Below, piece after piece: positions 12,961 through 26,356 of a stretch of 64,000 bases of DNA (position 1 is the first letter of the stretch; each line of letters opens with the position of its first letter). Source of the stretch: Synanceia verrucosa (Eukaryota; Chordata; Actinopteri; Perciformes; Synanceiidae); contig CM056569.1 in the NCBI GenBank assembly GCA_029721515.1, forward strand, positions 12,440,507 through 12,504,506, given 5' to 3'. The notes under the pieces are model-generated. The model saw only the letters and a list, made by a program, of their open reading frames with translations, made no database searches and was not told the origin of the DNA. The position numbers and the translations under genes were made by a program.

Positions 12961-14500
12961 AAGAGGAGGACATGCAGAGAGGGACGCATAGATGGAAAAA
13001 TAATGACAGGAAAAACACATGGTAGATTTCCAGTAGTACTGACATCAGTACAAACTGCACTCTTCTGCCAATAGATGCATTGTTTACATCTGATAAGGAA
13101 TGGAAATAAACCTTCTAATTAGCCTCTGGTAGTCAGTCATCAGAGCTCCACCGCCACCAGTCCAAAAATACTGTTTCAATATCAATAAGACATTATCATA
13201 TCATATCATATGTGATACATGATAGATAATTAGCATCAACAAACCAGAGCATGGTGAAGAGGTTTTTAGCACGCTGCATTTTAAATGATGGGCAATAGCA
13301 ACAAAACTTTCCTGTGTCTTGTCATGACGTCCTTCAGAAGCCAAAAAAATACTAAATCATGCAGGGCCACTATTAATGGATGCTTAAAGCCTGGATATTT
13401 AAAGACTCCTGACAGTGATGAGCGCTCCTTTAACTAGAGGGTCGTGGTGAAATGACCTGCTGAGGTGAGCTGGAATCCATCCATCCATCTACCTGAATAA
13501 TATCTAGCTCACACATCTCAGCAGTGGTTTCCATGTCAGACACGTGACGTGAGACACCCACCCGATATGTGACCTTTAAGGTTTCAGCAGCATTAGAAGT
13601 AACGTTCATGTCCAGCGTGAGTAACTCGTCATTTACATTTGACACGTGTCTCAGCCTGCAGTGCAACATGTTCCAAGGCCATCCTGAGCTCCAGTCTGAG
13701 TGAGCGCTCTGCCACATAACATCTAGATTGACGGGTGCTACAATTGATGTGCAGGGAGGCGTTCGAAGACACCATGCTGCTTGATTAAACTTAAATATTG
13801 ACCCAGTGTCTGTCTCAGTAGCTCTATATTGACTCAACTGTGTTGGACATCCTGATTCACAACCTGGTTAGAAATGAAAATCCGCCACAAACCCATGAAC
13901 TGGTTTTATTATAACTCACTGAATATGAAAACTGCACCCACTCACACACATGTATTTGAACAGTATGTACTCATCTGTGTTTCCCTGCTACAGCATATGA
14001 ATGCACCTCATGGTAACAGCATTCATGTGTTATTCTTGAGGCCTTGAATAGAAACACCTACTGTGGTTTCATGTACTTGTACAAATCAATCATCCTCACC
14101 TTGTAGCACTTATCTTCCCTCCTTCTACTTTAGGGAATGAAATGTTATTTTCAACACATAATCCATTATTGCCACAATTAGTAAAATTAATCAATTGCAA
14201 ACCTTGATCACTTTTGTTACTGGGGGACGTGAATATAAGCGGTTTAGTAATTTGTTCAAGTTTAGGAAAAGCAAGCAGGAGTTTTGAAATGAACTGTAGC
14301 AATCAGGCATTAAAAATAACCCTATGAACCAGGTAAACAGCAGCTAAGAGGGTCGGACCACTTGATGATCAGTTGATATGAGGATTTGTATTTGAATGTC
14401 ATAAAAAGTTGCATTTATATTCACCAAGCCCAAAAGAAAACAAGTCACATTAAAGACTGCTTGGCTCTTATTCGTATTCTATCAGGACATTAATGTTTTT

Positions 14501-14967
14501 TATCTATCTATCTATCTATCTGTCCATCTATTATCTATCTTCCTGTCTATCTAGCTGTCTGTCTATCTATCTATCTATCTGTCCATCTATTATCTATCTT
14601 CCTATCTATCTATCTATCTAGTATCTATCTAGCTATCTATCTGTCCATCTATTATCTATCTTCCTATCTATCTATCTATCTATCTAGTATCTATCTAGCT
14701 ATCTATCTGTCCATCTATTATCTATATTTCTATCTATCTAGTATCTATCTATCTATCTATCTTCCTGTCCATCCACCTATCTCTCTATCTTTCTATCATC
14801 TGTCCATCTATCCATCCATTTATCCATCTATCTATCTATCTTTCTGTCTAGCTGTCATCTATCTATCTATCTGTCTAGCTGTCATCTATCTCTCATCTAT
14901 CTATCTTTCTATCTATCTGTCCATCTATCTATCTTTCTGTCCATTCATCTATCTATCCATCTATCTA
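14501..14967. repeat. (TATC)n array with ~60 bp higher-order units
   Basis: This is a tetranucleotide array of about 467 bp with interruptions (TGTC, CATC, TTCC, AGTATC). The interrupted phrase CTGTCCATCTATTATCTAT recurs at about 14520, 14579, 14641 and 14707. A block of roughly 60-65 bp has therefore been duplicated tandemly on top of the 4 bp period. Confidence 0.9.
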
Positions 14968-17900
14968 ATTGGTTGTTTTCCTTCTGCTAAAAAATACCAA
15001 CTGTAACTGAAGGCAATCAAAGTTGCAGCCAATCAGGAAAAAAAGTTCCCATACTGTACAACAACTAAACAAAACAAGCAAATACACACCAGCAGCAGAC
15101 ACACAAACTGCCCTCAAAAAAAAGCAAAAGCCCATACAAGCCTGATAAAATGCAATCCAAGTTCTCTCACTTGGAAAATTGCATAGTGGAAGTCACAAAT
15201 AGAGAAAGAATAAAAAAAAGAATCCAGAATAAATAAGCCTCCACACCCATGCACACCATCATATATCTGTGCAGCCACACATACAGTAAGAACACCTGTA
15301 GTTAGACATGCATCAGCAAACACACAGCATAGAATCAGAAAGATATCCAACAAGCTGCACGTACATAACACACACACCATGCCTGTTATACACACACAAA
15401 GACACACAAAATGACACAAGCATATGAGTCATACAGCATACACAGCACAGCATATGAGGCCGGCCTAGATAACATGATAAGTGTAAAATATGAGCTGTGG
15501 TGGAGCAAAAAAAAGGAGGCAACAGGGAAGAGCGAGCACAGCTGGGAGAAAAAGAGACGGTATGCAATAAATACGATGTGAAAGAGAGGAACTGAGAGGG
15601 GCAGTGCCGAGGAGAGAGAAAACATTAAGGGAAGAACAGGTACAGGAGTTAACAGAGAGGAAGAAACACGGCAACAGCAGATAGGCAAAGTGATAACTCC
15701 TTTGAGCCTGGATACAGATAAATAAAGAGCATCTGGCTCAGTGTGTTTGAACACTGTGTTTGCATGATGATATTTCCGCTCACACAAAATAAACTTTATA
15801 TAGCAACTAAAGAAGAGTTAAATACAGAGGAGGGAAAAGAAAGTGAAGTCTGAGGAAAAAGGAAAGACAAGACAAAATGATGCCTCACAAAGAAACTCCT
15901 TTTTTTTGTTTTTAAAGTAAAGCATACTGATTCTTCATGCACCGCAGGAAACCAATTAAACACAAGTGTAGTTAATTTGTGAAGCCCTTAGTCTCACAAT
16001 AGACTGCAATTACACATTTTGTAATTACAAAATGCAAAGTCATCAGTCTGAAATATGAAAAAGCTGTTTCTGTGACTCCTGAATAGGGCTGGTGTTGTTC
16101 TATATTCTTTTTAATCTAAACAAAACAAGAATTCAAAAGTTCATTTATTTATTTTTAAACACAAAGGAAATGTCCTAAAATAGCTGCAAGTCTTACTCAT
16201 ACAGGAGCTGGGGATTATTCTCAGATGCAGATTAATGCATGTTTGATGAAAGCGTATGTGGGACTGACTCTAAATAAACCAGAGTGCCTACGATCATCAT
16301 AATGGAGGAATATTTGTGCTTCACTGGTGTGTTACTAATAGTGTTTGGACAACCATGGAGGTCTAAACAGCACAAAGGAATTAACTATAACAGCTTTGGC
16401 TAATTCAAAGAAGAAGAATCAATTAACTGTTCGTCTTTACGTGAAAATGCAGAATATCATGTTACGTATGCGTAATACAAGACCTTCACTCCTGCTACTT
16501 TTTATTCTCTAGACTTCTGCACATGCAGATAAAAGGACGCTCACTGACGGATGTGTTCAGGGACCAGTGCAAATGACTACTTATACATGTAAAAAAAAAA
16601 ACAATAATGACACATTTGCATAGATCTCGTCGTATAAAATCTACACTCTGTGCTTTCGTTTACAGGTTTTAGATCAATGGACCATGCAACATAACTGTAA
16701 CTGCAGCATGGAGTCACATGGTTTTCCTCCTCATATAGCCCAGCCCAGCAGGAAGCCATCCTAATTAAACTGAACGCTCTACACAGACTGCTCACGAGTC
16801 TTTGATGTACAGTAGGAACACATAGGTGAACTAGCAGATGACTCTCTCCCAGCAGAGGCAATTTATTTGTCTTTTTTTTCTTTTTAAAACAGAATGATCT
16901 TCTCAAAATGGTTACCAGTGTGACGCAGCAATAAGGTAGACCTTCTGTGTGCCAGGCAGCTGAGGCAAAGTGGCAAAGCTTCCTTTACATGTGGCAAGGG
17001 AGGGATTTCATCTGTCATTTCACGCCATTATATTCCACACACACACACACCTCTCTGACTAAAAGGCTGGTGGATCACTGTGGTGCCTGCATGGCATCCA
17101 GTCAGTGTCTGTGACGAGTGACGACCTGACAATATTGACGAACATAACCTACGCTGGGTCGGATCAAACTGTGCTCCTGCAACTTATTCGCAGGCTTCAG
17201 TGGTTTGGATGTACAGTATGTCACGTAAAGTGGATCGTGCCTGACAAATCTCTCGTGGTGCACGGCTGCACACTGGAGTCAGAAAGGAAACTGACAACTT
17301 CATTAAGGAGTCTTCAGTTAGATCCAAGCAGCTTCTGCCGCCCCTCTTTGGAGGCAGGCTCGACATTTGAAGTTATGAAAAAAAAAGCAGGATTCACTTC
17401 TGTTTTATAGCTTGGAAGAAAACTTAAAGTATCCCCCTCTCTGCTGCCATCCCCAAATGCTTGTCTGTCCCAGGGCTTTACCCATGATCCACCACCTTTT
17501 GATGCTGAATCTTTTGGTTTCCGTTGAGTCTTTGATACGACTTGGCTGGGGAAGCCCCAAGGCCTGAGGAAAAAAGGCTTTGGAGGAATCCAAAGGGGAT
17601 TACTGGACGAAACGTATGGAAATTACAGTTTAATTTATCATTTAGGTCATGGTAATTCATGCAAATTAGGATTTCATTAATTCCGGCCTTGGGTTTAAAT
17701 ATTGTTGCAGTAGTAGGGGTGCTGTCTTATCAGGATCACTCTGAGGGGACGGTGAGGTGCCACAGGAAGCAAAGTAATTCCCATAAAACATTAACGGAGA
17801 AGGTCATCACCATAGAGACAACTTCGATGACAAAGTAGTGTAGTTGTGTCAAAGTACAGTCGTACAGAGCTGACACTACATCTTGGCTAAAGATTATCTT

Positions 17901-18551
17901 TGACATTATTAAGGCCCAGAACGTCCCAAAAGGATTCCCACTGTATCTCCCTGGAACACCGACACTCACCAGTAACCAGTCATGAAGATATACGTTTTAA
18001 AAAAAAAAAAACAAAAAAAAACTTTTCAACTGTTCCAGCACATGTAGACTGTAATAATAAGCCGAAGTCAGAATCGGTTCTCAATGGAAGAATGCCAGAC
18101 CCTCTGTGTGATAGTACGAGGGTCTGGTAAGACCAGGCTAGATGAGAGTTAATTGTCATTTACAATGAAGACCTGGGCAAAGAAGCAAAACAGGTGGCAT
18201 GTTAATAACAAAACAAAAGATAAATAAAAAACAAAGAGGACATACAGAGACCTAGAGACAGAACAACACAGTACAAGAATATGACAGGAGTGAACAGCTA
18301 CAAGCAAGTGCAAAGAACACTGAGTATTAAAGAGACCCAGATGTTAAAATGAACACTCAGGAAGTGAAATGAGAGATGAGGGGTCCTATTATACAGTAAC
18401 CTACTTGTTGAGTTGATGTCCAAAAGGTCACATTAAAAGAAGCAGACCAAGTTTAGCCGTGTGCACAGACAAAGATTTCCTACAACCAGAAACAATGACG
18501 GCTGTGATTATAATCATGATAAGCATCCTGCCCATTATCATAAATAGCCTC

Positions 18552-18552
<1 letters not shown>

Positions 18553-18637
<85 letters not shown>
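18553..18637. repeat. Compound microsatellite (CT)n-(CA)n
   Basis: A run of CT dinucleotides of about 52 bp passes directly into a CA run of about 32 bp. Confidence 0.95.
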
Positions 18638-18638
<1 letters not shown>

Positions 18639-18792
18639 CTCATTCTTATTCATCTGCTTGCTTACTTCTCAATCACTCACTGTACGCTTCGCTGCACAAT
18701 TATAATCACCTTAAAATGATTTTATGACGTGCTCACAAAACCAAACAAAACTCATGCGAGTGCACGTACACAAATATGAATGCTTGCACACT

Positions 18793-18795
<3 letters not shown>

Positions 18796-18832
<37 letters not shown>
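18796..18832. repeat. (CA)n microsatellite
   Basis: An uninterrupted CA run of about 37 bp lies 160 bp from the compound CT/CA array. Confidence 0.95.
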
Positions 18833-18833
<1 letters not shown>

Positions 18834-19172
18834 CCAAACTACAAAAAAGTAGCTGGATTATGCTGGATTTAGCTGCAGAGCTTATACACGCATTATACAC
18901 AAACATCAAAGCACACTGTAACATAAAGGCTGATTCAGGTAATCACTATTTTACACACCATTTACTCAAACACACACACACTTACAATTATAACCATTAT
19001 TGAGCACAGTGCAGAGCATCCAGGCATGTCGTCTATGCAGCTCAGCAGGATTCCTTGGTCCTTGGTAATTTATGGACGCACACACACACAGTATGTGTGG
19101 CCCAAGTAGAAGATGCTGATTGTTTACTGCTGCATGTGTTTCCTTGTGTGGTTGAAGGAGACAGAGATGGAC

Positions 19173-19196
19173 AGGAGGAGGAGGAGGAGGAGGAGA
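19173..19196. repeat. (GGA)n microsatellite
   Basis: About eight GGA/GAG units sit in a purine-rich context. Confidence 0.85.
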
Positions 19197-22100
19197 GCCA
19201 TGAGCAAAATAAATAAATAAAATATAAGGAGAGGAAAGTCCAGAGGAGCAGAGGAGAGCAGGAGGAGAGAGGTTAAGAGACAATAAGCAGGAAGAAAGAG
19301 AAGAAAGCAAAAACAATGAAATGAGGAGAATTTCTTCACATGTAAATTGTTAACAAGTGTATAACGATCAATGACTTGACCTTCTGTTTTTACACTTTAC
19401 TGTGCCAAGAAACACAAATAAGTGTGAAAAGGGTTGCGAAAGCTGGGGAGAGAAAAAGAGGGGGGGTAACTGGTGATGTGGCAGCAACTCCTCCAAGTCC
19501 CACATTTAAAAAAAAAAAAAAAAAAAAAGGAAATCAAAGCCAAAAACGGAGAGCTGGAAATGCTGGCTGCTCCATGCAGCGCTCAAAACGAGGAGGGAAC
19601 GAATGAAGAGAAAGATTAAGAAAGAAAGAATGAAAGGAGGGATCACAAAGCAAGCAGAAAGAGAGGCTCCGTGACAAATTGACGGATAGAGAAAAGGCAT
19701 TACAAAGCGTCACCTCAAATGGTTTCACAGTGAAACGTATTAACACAGTGATCCTCTGAAGACTCAAACATATCTAACAGACGCAGGCCTGAAACTTTGG
19801 TCTGACGGGGCTGCTGCACTTCTATTCCAGGTCGCTTCACGCCTCTTTTAATTCACCTCTGTCATTTTTTCCGAGCCTGATGGAGAAAGAGAGTGGTCAT
19901 TTACCACTAATTAGCCAGTCTGAAATGAAAAATAACCAGGTGCGGCGCACAGTTTCCTCTCAAGCACCAATATATTAATGCATGTGCACGCACGATAACA
20001 GAGGCAGGTCATCCACACTTACCAAAGCAATAAAGCCTGAAACAATGCTCTGATGCACACCGAAATGTGTACAGTATTTACACACACTGTCAAGAATAAA
20101 AGCATGAGAATGCTCTTCTTATTCATTTTGATGACAGTCACAGTCTTGCTGTGGCGCCTCTAAAAACGACTTCTCCTTTATTGCAGCTTCTTTAGCCGTT
20201 TGTCTAGTTGTCGCATTTCCAGCTAAATCAAATGAAGGCAGCTCTCTTAACTGCTTCTCACACACAAACACATTTCCAAACAGCAATACTACATGGCAGG
20301 CTATTCACTTGCCACACACCAAGGATGTAATGATGGCAATGTTTTCCTTCACCAGTGAAAATCACAGTATTAAACATGAAATATTAGATAATAACCAAAT
20401 TGCACTCAGGCCCAAATTGGGCTTGGGGTATTTCTTTGACATCCCTAAAACAAAACTGAGACAATGATTTTTATTATTACGAACGAGAACTAGATATTTG
20501 TTATTTCTACTGTAATGGACTATATTGGCTTTCAGTGGGAAACATGGATGATCAACCTTTACTGTGATGGGTTTTCCGTGGTTTGCTTAATAATATTACC
20601 ATTTAGACGATCGATATTACACTTCCAAGCGATCAATACTGCTTTGTCAGTTCCAAGCCCTTAACCTGATTCAAACGTGACATTTAATCACCTTCAGTAC
20701 AGACAAGCATGAGAAGGTTTATTATGATCTGCGCTTCAGAAGCGCTGTTTTATTGCGTCGAGGCGTGAATGCAGATCAGTCTGTCAATAATAGAGTATCA
20801 GCACGCTACTGGACTCCTGTTTTAAAATGAGTGTTGGCCACCTTCACCTTGCGTCTCTGTGATGGATTCGATGCACTTTGTTTAACGACCTCAGAGGTCC
20901 TGTTTTTGACACTATGCCGAACATGTTATTTATCACTGCAGGAGCTTTTTATTGTCTTTTCCTGTGGGTTAAAAGCTGCTTCAAGAGTTTCCTTTTCCTG
21001 ACAAGGATGGAAACTAATAAAGATGCTGCATGAAATATCCAAGGCTTCAATCCAAAGATTTGTCCTAAAAGAAAAAATAAAACCTGTCAGTCAATTTATA
21101 TAGCTGATACCTGATACTGGGTGTGTTAGGAAATCATGTCATGTCACTCTCAGCTGAAATATAATACACAATCGTGCCCACAGCTTATTACAGCTTGGCA
21201 TGTGCCTGAAATATCAGCAGAAAAGCATGCGACCCCCCTTCTGCTGTATTAAGTGCGTACACTGCTAAAGGTAGACTGCTTGGGTTTGCTGGAGGGTATG
21301 GATTTTGATGTCAAAATCATGAGCCAAGTCCTTTTATTGGACCGGCCAGTTAGCTGAGAGAGCCTTTGCTTTTGTTGTTGGGTTGAAAGATATAGGAGTG
21401 GTGAGCAGAGATATTTTTTTTTTGTTGCAACCAGAAAATGACCGACTGCAGCAGCTGTTCTCAAAAACTGTGACACTTTTTTTAAACAGCTCAGGGCTGT
21501 TTTGCAGCATATTGATGAAGAGCGTGAGGTTATTTTTGTCACACATTTTGCAAAAGAATCCTTTATCGTCTCATTACATTGAAAATTTCAAGTTGTAGCT
21601 TCATCACCAATCACAGACATCTGAAGCATTAAATTAAACCAGACTTCATTCGACAATGTAATGACTGGAGCGTTAATGAGAGCAGTTGCTCAGCATATTT
21701 GTCAGAACAGCCAAAATCTGTGCAGCCGGACAAGTAGTGAGAAAGTTCTTCAGGGACTTTTTGTCCACATTAAACCTAACAGCCGGTGACAGACTTTTTC
21801 TCTGTTGGATTGAGGAAAGTTGTTTCAATTATAGTGATTTCCTGTGTGGGTCATAGCTGGCGGTTTGGACTTAACGCACATCCACAAATAAGTGCATTGT
21901 GGCATTTGTCCCTCACGTATGTACACTCACAGATGGCCTTCACACTTCCCCTTGTTGAGCATAAAGTCAGACACACATATGAGGTATGCCTCCCAGACAA
22001 AATATATCCCTCTATCACACGGACATTCAGACACATCAAACAGCATTGCGTCTATTGTGCAGGAATTCAGGAAAAAAGAAAAATAGGTATCCAGATAATG

Positions 22101-22812
22101 TTCCTGTGGAATGTCGTTTTTTTTCCCTTGAAGAAGCATATAAGTGCCTTCGTAGACGCCTTTGGACATAAAAATATTTTGGGGGCGTATTTTTGTGTGC
22201 ATCTCTGAATGAGAATGTGTGTGGGTGCATTCACTCTGATTATAGATTGTGGTATTCCGCCTCTTCACCGACACTTGAATACTCAGCCATTACAACCGCT
22301 GAGAGCAGTGGAAGCACAGGAAGCAGTGAAAGGAGAGGATGCCTTCTCAGTGAGAGACATACCACCACGTCAAGCTACAGACGCTGCGGAAATGATCGAC
22401 GCAATATCAAGAGAGGGTGGAGGAAGGGGAAGAAGAAACAGGGACAGCGGAGGAGGAGGAAAGGTGGGAGGACGAAAAGGAGAAAAAAATAGATGTTAAG
22501 TTTGAGAGGTGACGTGGATCCGTTGCTCCACTTTACAAAGCAAGTTTGTGTTTTAGATTTAGAGCTGGACTACTGTCCATCAGTAACGATAAATAAGAAA
22601 ACACTGCAGTACAGAAACAACAAAGAGGTATTTTAAGTAGAGCTTTGCATTGATCCACTTCCTGGTGTCAGGTCTGTGGGTTAGAAATAATCAACTCAAC
22701 TTAAACACCTCTTAACACCTAAAAACTGTCGGTTCTGTCAATTTATCAGTCCCATATAATCATGCTAGTGGCCAAAAAAAATCCCAAATCAGTCAGACTC
22801 TTCTTAGAATAT

Positions 22813-22960
22813 GTCAAGTCATTTTTATTTGTACAGCCCAATATCACAAATTTGCCTCAGAGGGCTTTACAATCTGTACAGGATATGACACCCTCTGTCC
22901 AACAACCCTCACATCAGCTGAGGAAAAACTCACCCAAAAAACATAACAGGGAAAAAGAAA
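22813..22960 (+). repeat. Dispersed teleost repeat, copy 1
   Basis: The segment starts GTCAAGTCATTTTTATTTGT, runs through AGCCCAATATCACAAATTTG and CAGAGGGCTTTACAAT, and ends with GAGGAAAAACTC and AACAGGGAAAAAG. The reverse complement of 32521-32690 carries the same ordered blocks, so this is one family present in both large introns in opposite orientation. The GTCAAGTCAAGTC end suggests a non-LTR retrotransposon 3' tail read backwards; that class assignment is inference. Confidence 0.7.
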
Positions 22961-23099
22961 CTGGAAATATGGTGTTATGATGGATAATGACCTCCATGTT
23001 TTTAACAGTGCATCTAAACACTGACTTAACTTAAAGGCTTGCCTGTTTGATGTAAATCAATAACCTTCTACGTTCTTTTGGGTTAGTTTCATTTCATCA

Positions 23100-23560
23100 T
23101 CCACCTGTACAAACACTTGACAGGATGGAGAAAGAAGGACAGATGGAGGTAAAGAGTGACAAGACAGCAGGATGAGACAGGGCAGATGGAGGGAGCGAGG
23201 GCGGAGGAGAGCAAATTAATAAAAAGACAAAGTAAAGACAAAGCGTGAGACAGTGGATGAGGCAAAGGTGAGGTAAAGGACAGAGATGAATGAATGGACA
23301 GATGTCACAGAGGGGAAGAAAGAATGAGAAGAGAGGATGACACAGATGAGATGGATGAGAGAAAAGAGAGGGAGGAAGTGACAGAACAGGATGGAAATGG
23401 AGAGAGAGATGAGAGGGATGGAGAAAAGGGCAAATGCAGCGAGTCAGTTGAGGATAGACAGATGAAGAACCTGAGGGGGGAAGGATGAGATGGATGGTTG
23501 GTAGAAGGAAGAAGGGATAGATTAAGGAGAGAGGAGAAGAGAGACGGGACTTTGATATTG
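23100..23560. repeat. Purine-rich low-complexity tract
   Basis: The plus strand is dominated by GA-rich imperfect repeats (GAGAGGATG, AGATGGA and similar). The 195-codon minus-strand ORF over it is Ser/Leu/Pro/Cys-rich and is best read as a compositional artefact. Confidence 0.75.
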
Positions 23561-26047
23561 AAGTGTGTGATACACTGACCCTCACTACAGATAGCATCCT
23601 ATTAGTAACACTTAGTTCAAACTGCATATCAAGCAGACACACACGGCCTGACATCAAAGTGAGGGAGTGTGATCCACAGAGCATCTAATTGAGGGGAAAA
23701 CAAGGCTAAGAGCCCACTGACAGGTGGTACTAACATGTCACGTCTATCTGGATATCTCACCCGGATAATGACATCTGATCACAGCCCTTCGCATTCAAAC
23801 CTTGTATTAAAGTCACTGCTAGGAACTTTGAACTGGTTATGATGTCAGACAGAAAGTCCTTCAGCTCAGACGAGGCCTCAGGCAGTGACCAGCATGCTGC
23901 TGATAGACCAGATCGAGCCTCACTGTTGCCAACACCCGGTAGTTAGAGACCTTTCCTCATTCCCCGACCAAGATCAGAGATTCACCTCGCTGCTCTGCTG
24001 GTCCATGCTGGGAGACAACACCGACACCACGCTGCTGGAGGCCATATTGCTGCAGTATGTGCTCAGACACACTAACGCTTTGTCCACAAGGACCACCGCA
24101 CTGTGCATCTCTTCTTACAGAGGTGGAGCAAAGTCACTGTTGTGCAAGTCAGAAGGACATCTCAAGCCTTGGCTGAAAAGTTAAAAGTCAAGTATTGAGG
24201 ACAGACTAAAAAGTCTTAAGTCATGTCCAAGAGCTCCAAAGAGAAAGCATGAAAAAACAACAACTAAAAGAAAGGAGAGAAGCTAAGAATAATAACATAC
24301 TCTGCATTCACAGCCAGGGGAGACGTAGAGTCAAAAACAAATACCAAATGACACATCTAAAACAGATAAAGCCGGGCTTCGAGGGTGAAATATAGTGAAC
24401 TATGAACAACAAGTTGAGAGAGTGCTTGAGAGGCTGAACGGGTATTTCAAATGCAGTTACTCAGACACACACTAAAGGTGGGCTTCCTGTCACAGCAGCC
24501 AGTGGAGATGCATACCAATGCACCTTTTGAATTCGGCGTACGTGATGCACAGGGAGGAGGGGAAACAGAGAACGACAAAGACAGAGAGAGAATGAAGATA
24601 AAAGAGGAAAAAGCCGAGGCTCAACTGCAGCCAGTTTGGAGGAATCCAGCAAATCGAATGTGGAATGATTGATGAAAAGGGAATTAGGCAGGAAGAGATG
24701 AAAGTGATGAAAGACAGTGAGGGGAGGAGAGCTGGGGAACGAACAGTAAGTTTAAAAGTGTAGATTCACAACTCTGTATGAAAAATACCTCACTGACAAG
24801 TCTATTAGTGACACAGCTTCAAAGCCACAAAAACAAGAATGAAAGCGCTCACATGGCACAGATTGGGAGTGCAGCCGAGTGAAACGGAAAAGCTGAAAGA
24901 CTAATGGATATAATGTTCAAATGAAACCACAATACACCCATTTACACTACATGTCCCCTTGTAAAGGGTAAATGTCCCCTACTCTTTGAATGGATGCAGT
25001 TTCTGGTGGAAAGACTTGTTCTCTCTGCAGCCATCAGACATGATGTGACTGCTTAGAGCTCGACGGCAGCTTGAAATGAAAGCTGTGCAAATTTAAAGCG
25101 CTGCTTGTGACAGCTGAAACTTTCAACATGTGCTGTTTCACGCGGGACGCTGCCCAGATTTGAGTAATTACTGCACTCCCACCGATTCAAAATGACCCCA
25201 ATTCTCCAAAACGTCACATTTCCTCAGTGATTTGAGGACTTCTCGGCAGGACAAAGAGGATATGACAAAGTGGTGTGAGACTGGAGTGGAGGGGATCCTG
25301 TACTAATGACTTTCTATCAACTTACTGTCTCGCTGATATGAGCACAGCCCAGCAGGGTAAGAGAGTGTATGTGAGCAGGTACAAAAGCTATTTGACTATG
25401 AAAGAAAAGAGGAGGAGAGATATGAAAGAACAAGAGGAGAGTAGGCGGAGATGCTGGTTGGCACAAAAGTAGAGTAAATAAATATCTACTGATGGCAAAA
25501 TGAAGTCAAGATCTTTTCCCATCTCATTTTCTCCTCACAGATAATCAAACACGACACCCTGGGTGAGTTTCTAGATGAAAATATTAGTATGATATTGCCC
25601 GCTTTCTTCAGAGTCCTTTATCGCCCATTTTTTGTACATGCATTAAATATGACGTTACATTTGATAGCAGTGATAGCAAAAGAAAGACAATTCTGGAAAG
25701 TTTACACTGCAGATAAATCTGCTCTGTGTGGACATGAAATTAATGATTTATGATAGTTAAATATCCCATCTTCTCTTTACGTTATTGCCTCCTAAAAAAG
25801 CACAGTAGAGCTCCGTTTATTTTTCATACAGTAAGATGAATGTGAAGACAATGGAAATTACAGACACACAAGGACGATGTTGAGAGGAAAAAAACCAAAA
25901 TGAGATGGAAAAAAAAAACTTGAAAGTGATGGGAAAAAAAATCTGTACAGGATCTGTTATTATCTCCCATCATCTGAGTGTTGGTTTGCTTTAAATGATG
26001 CGACATAAAGCGATAAAAGACACATCAGAAATTAGCTTCAGTTATTA

Positions 26048-26356
26048 AAGGTGCACTGTGCAGGATTTAGCAGCATCTTGTGGTGTCTAGTAGCACTTTT
26101 ACCATAATAACTCTACTTTGGGAGTCAGATCACATGACCACAGATTGATGAGCAGGTCGGAGAACTTCAGGTAACCTGAAAACATGAAAGGCTGGTGTTT
26201 GACGCCAGAGGACCTGCCCTCTGTTTAGATATAAGTCGCACTGAAAGCTGACTAAAACATAATGATTCTTAGTTCCAGGTGATTATATATATACGAAGGA
26301 AAACATAGTTATGAATATTATGTTCCAATTCCACTAATAGAGCCCCCAAAACGTTA
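26048..26356. mobile_element. Degenerate copy of a common teleost short repeat
   Basis: It begins AAAGGTGCACTGTGCAGGAT, followed by TTAGCAGCATCTTGTGGTG. This is the recognisable start of a repeat very common in fish introns. It continues through GAAAACATGAAAGGC and ends near ATGTTCCAATTCC...AATAGAGCCCCC. Full-length copies normally end in the reverse complement of the start (…AATCCTACAC…CCTTT); that end is eroded here. Class is uncertain (TIR-bounded non-autonomous element is likely). Confidence 0.55.

Noticed and set aside
13430..13837. Minus-strand 135-codon ORF
   Set aside because: Several ORFs of this length are expected by chance in 64 kb of six-frame translation. It has no recognisable motif and no coding context.
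14501..14967. Regularly spaced phrases that might suggest a CRISPR-like array
   Set aside because: The whole tract is a TATC microsatellite with higher-order duplication in a vertebrate intron; there are no unique spacers.
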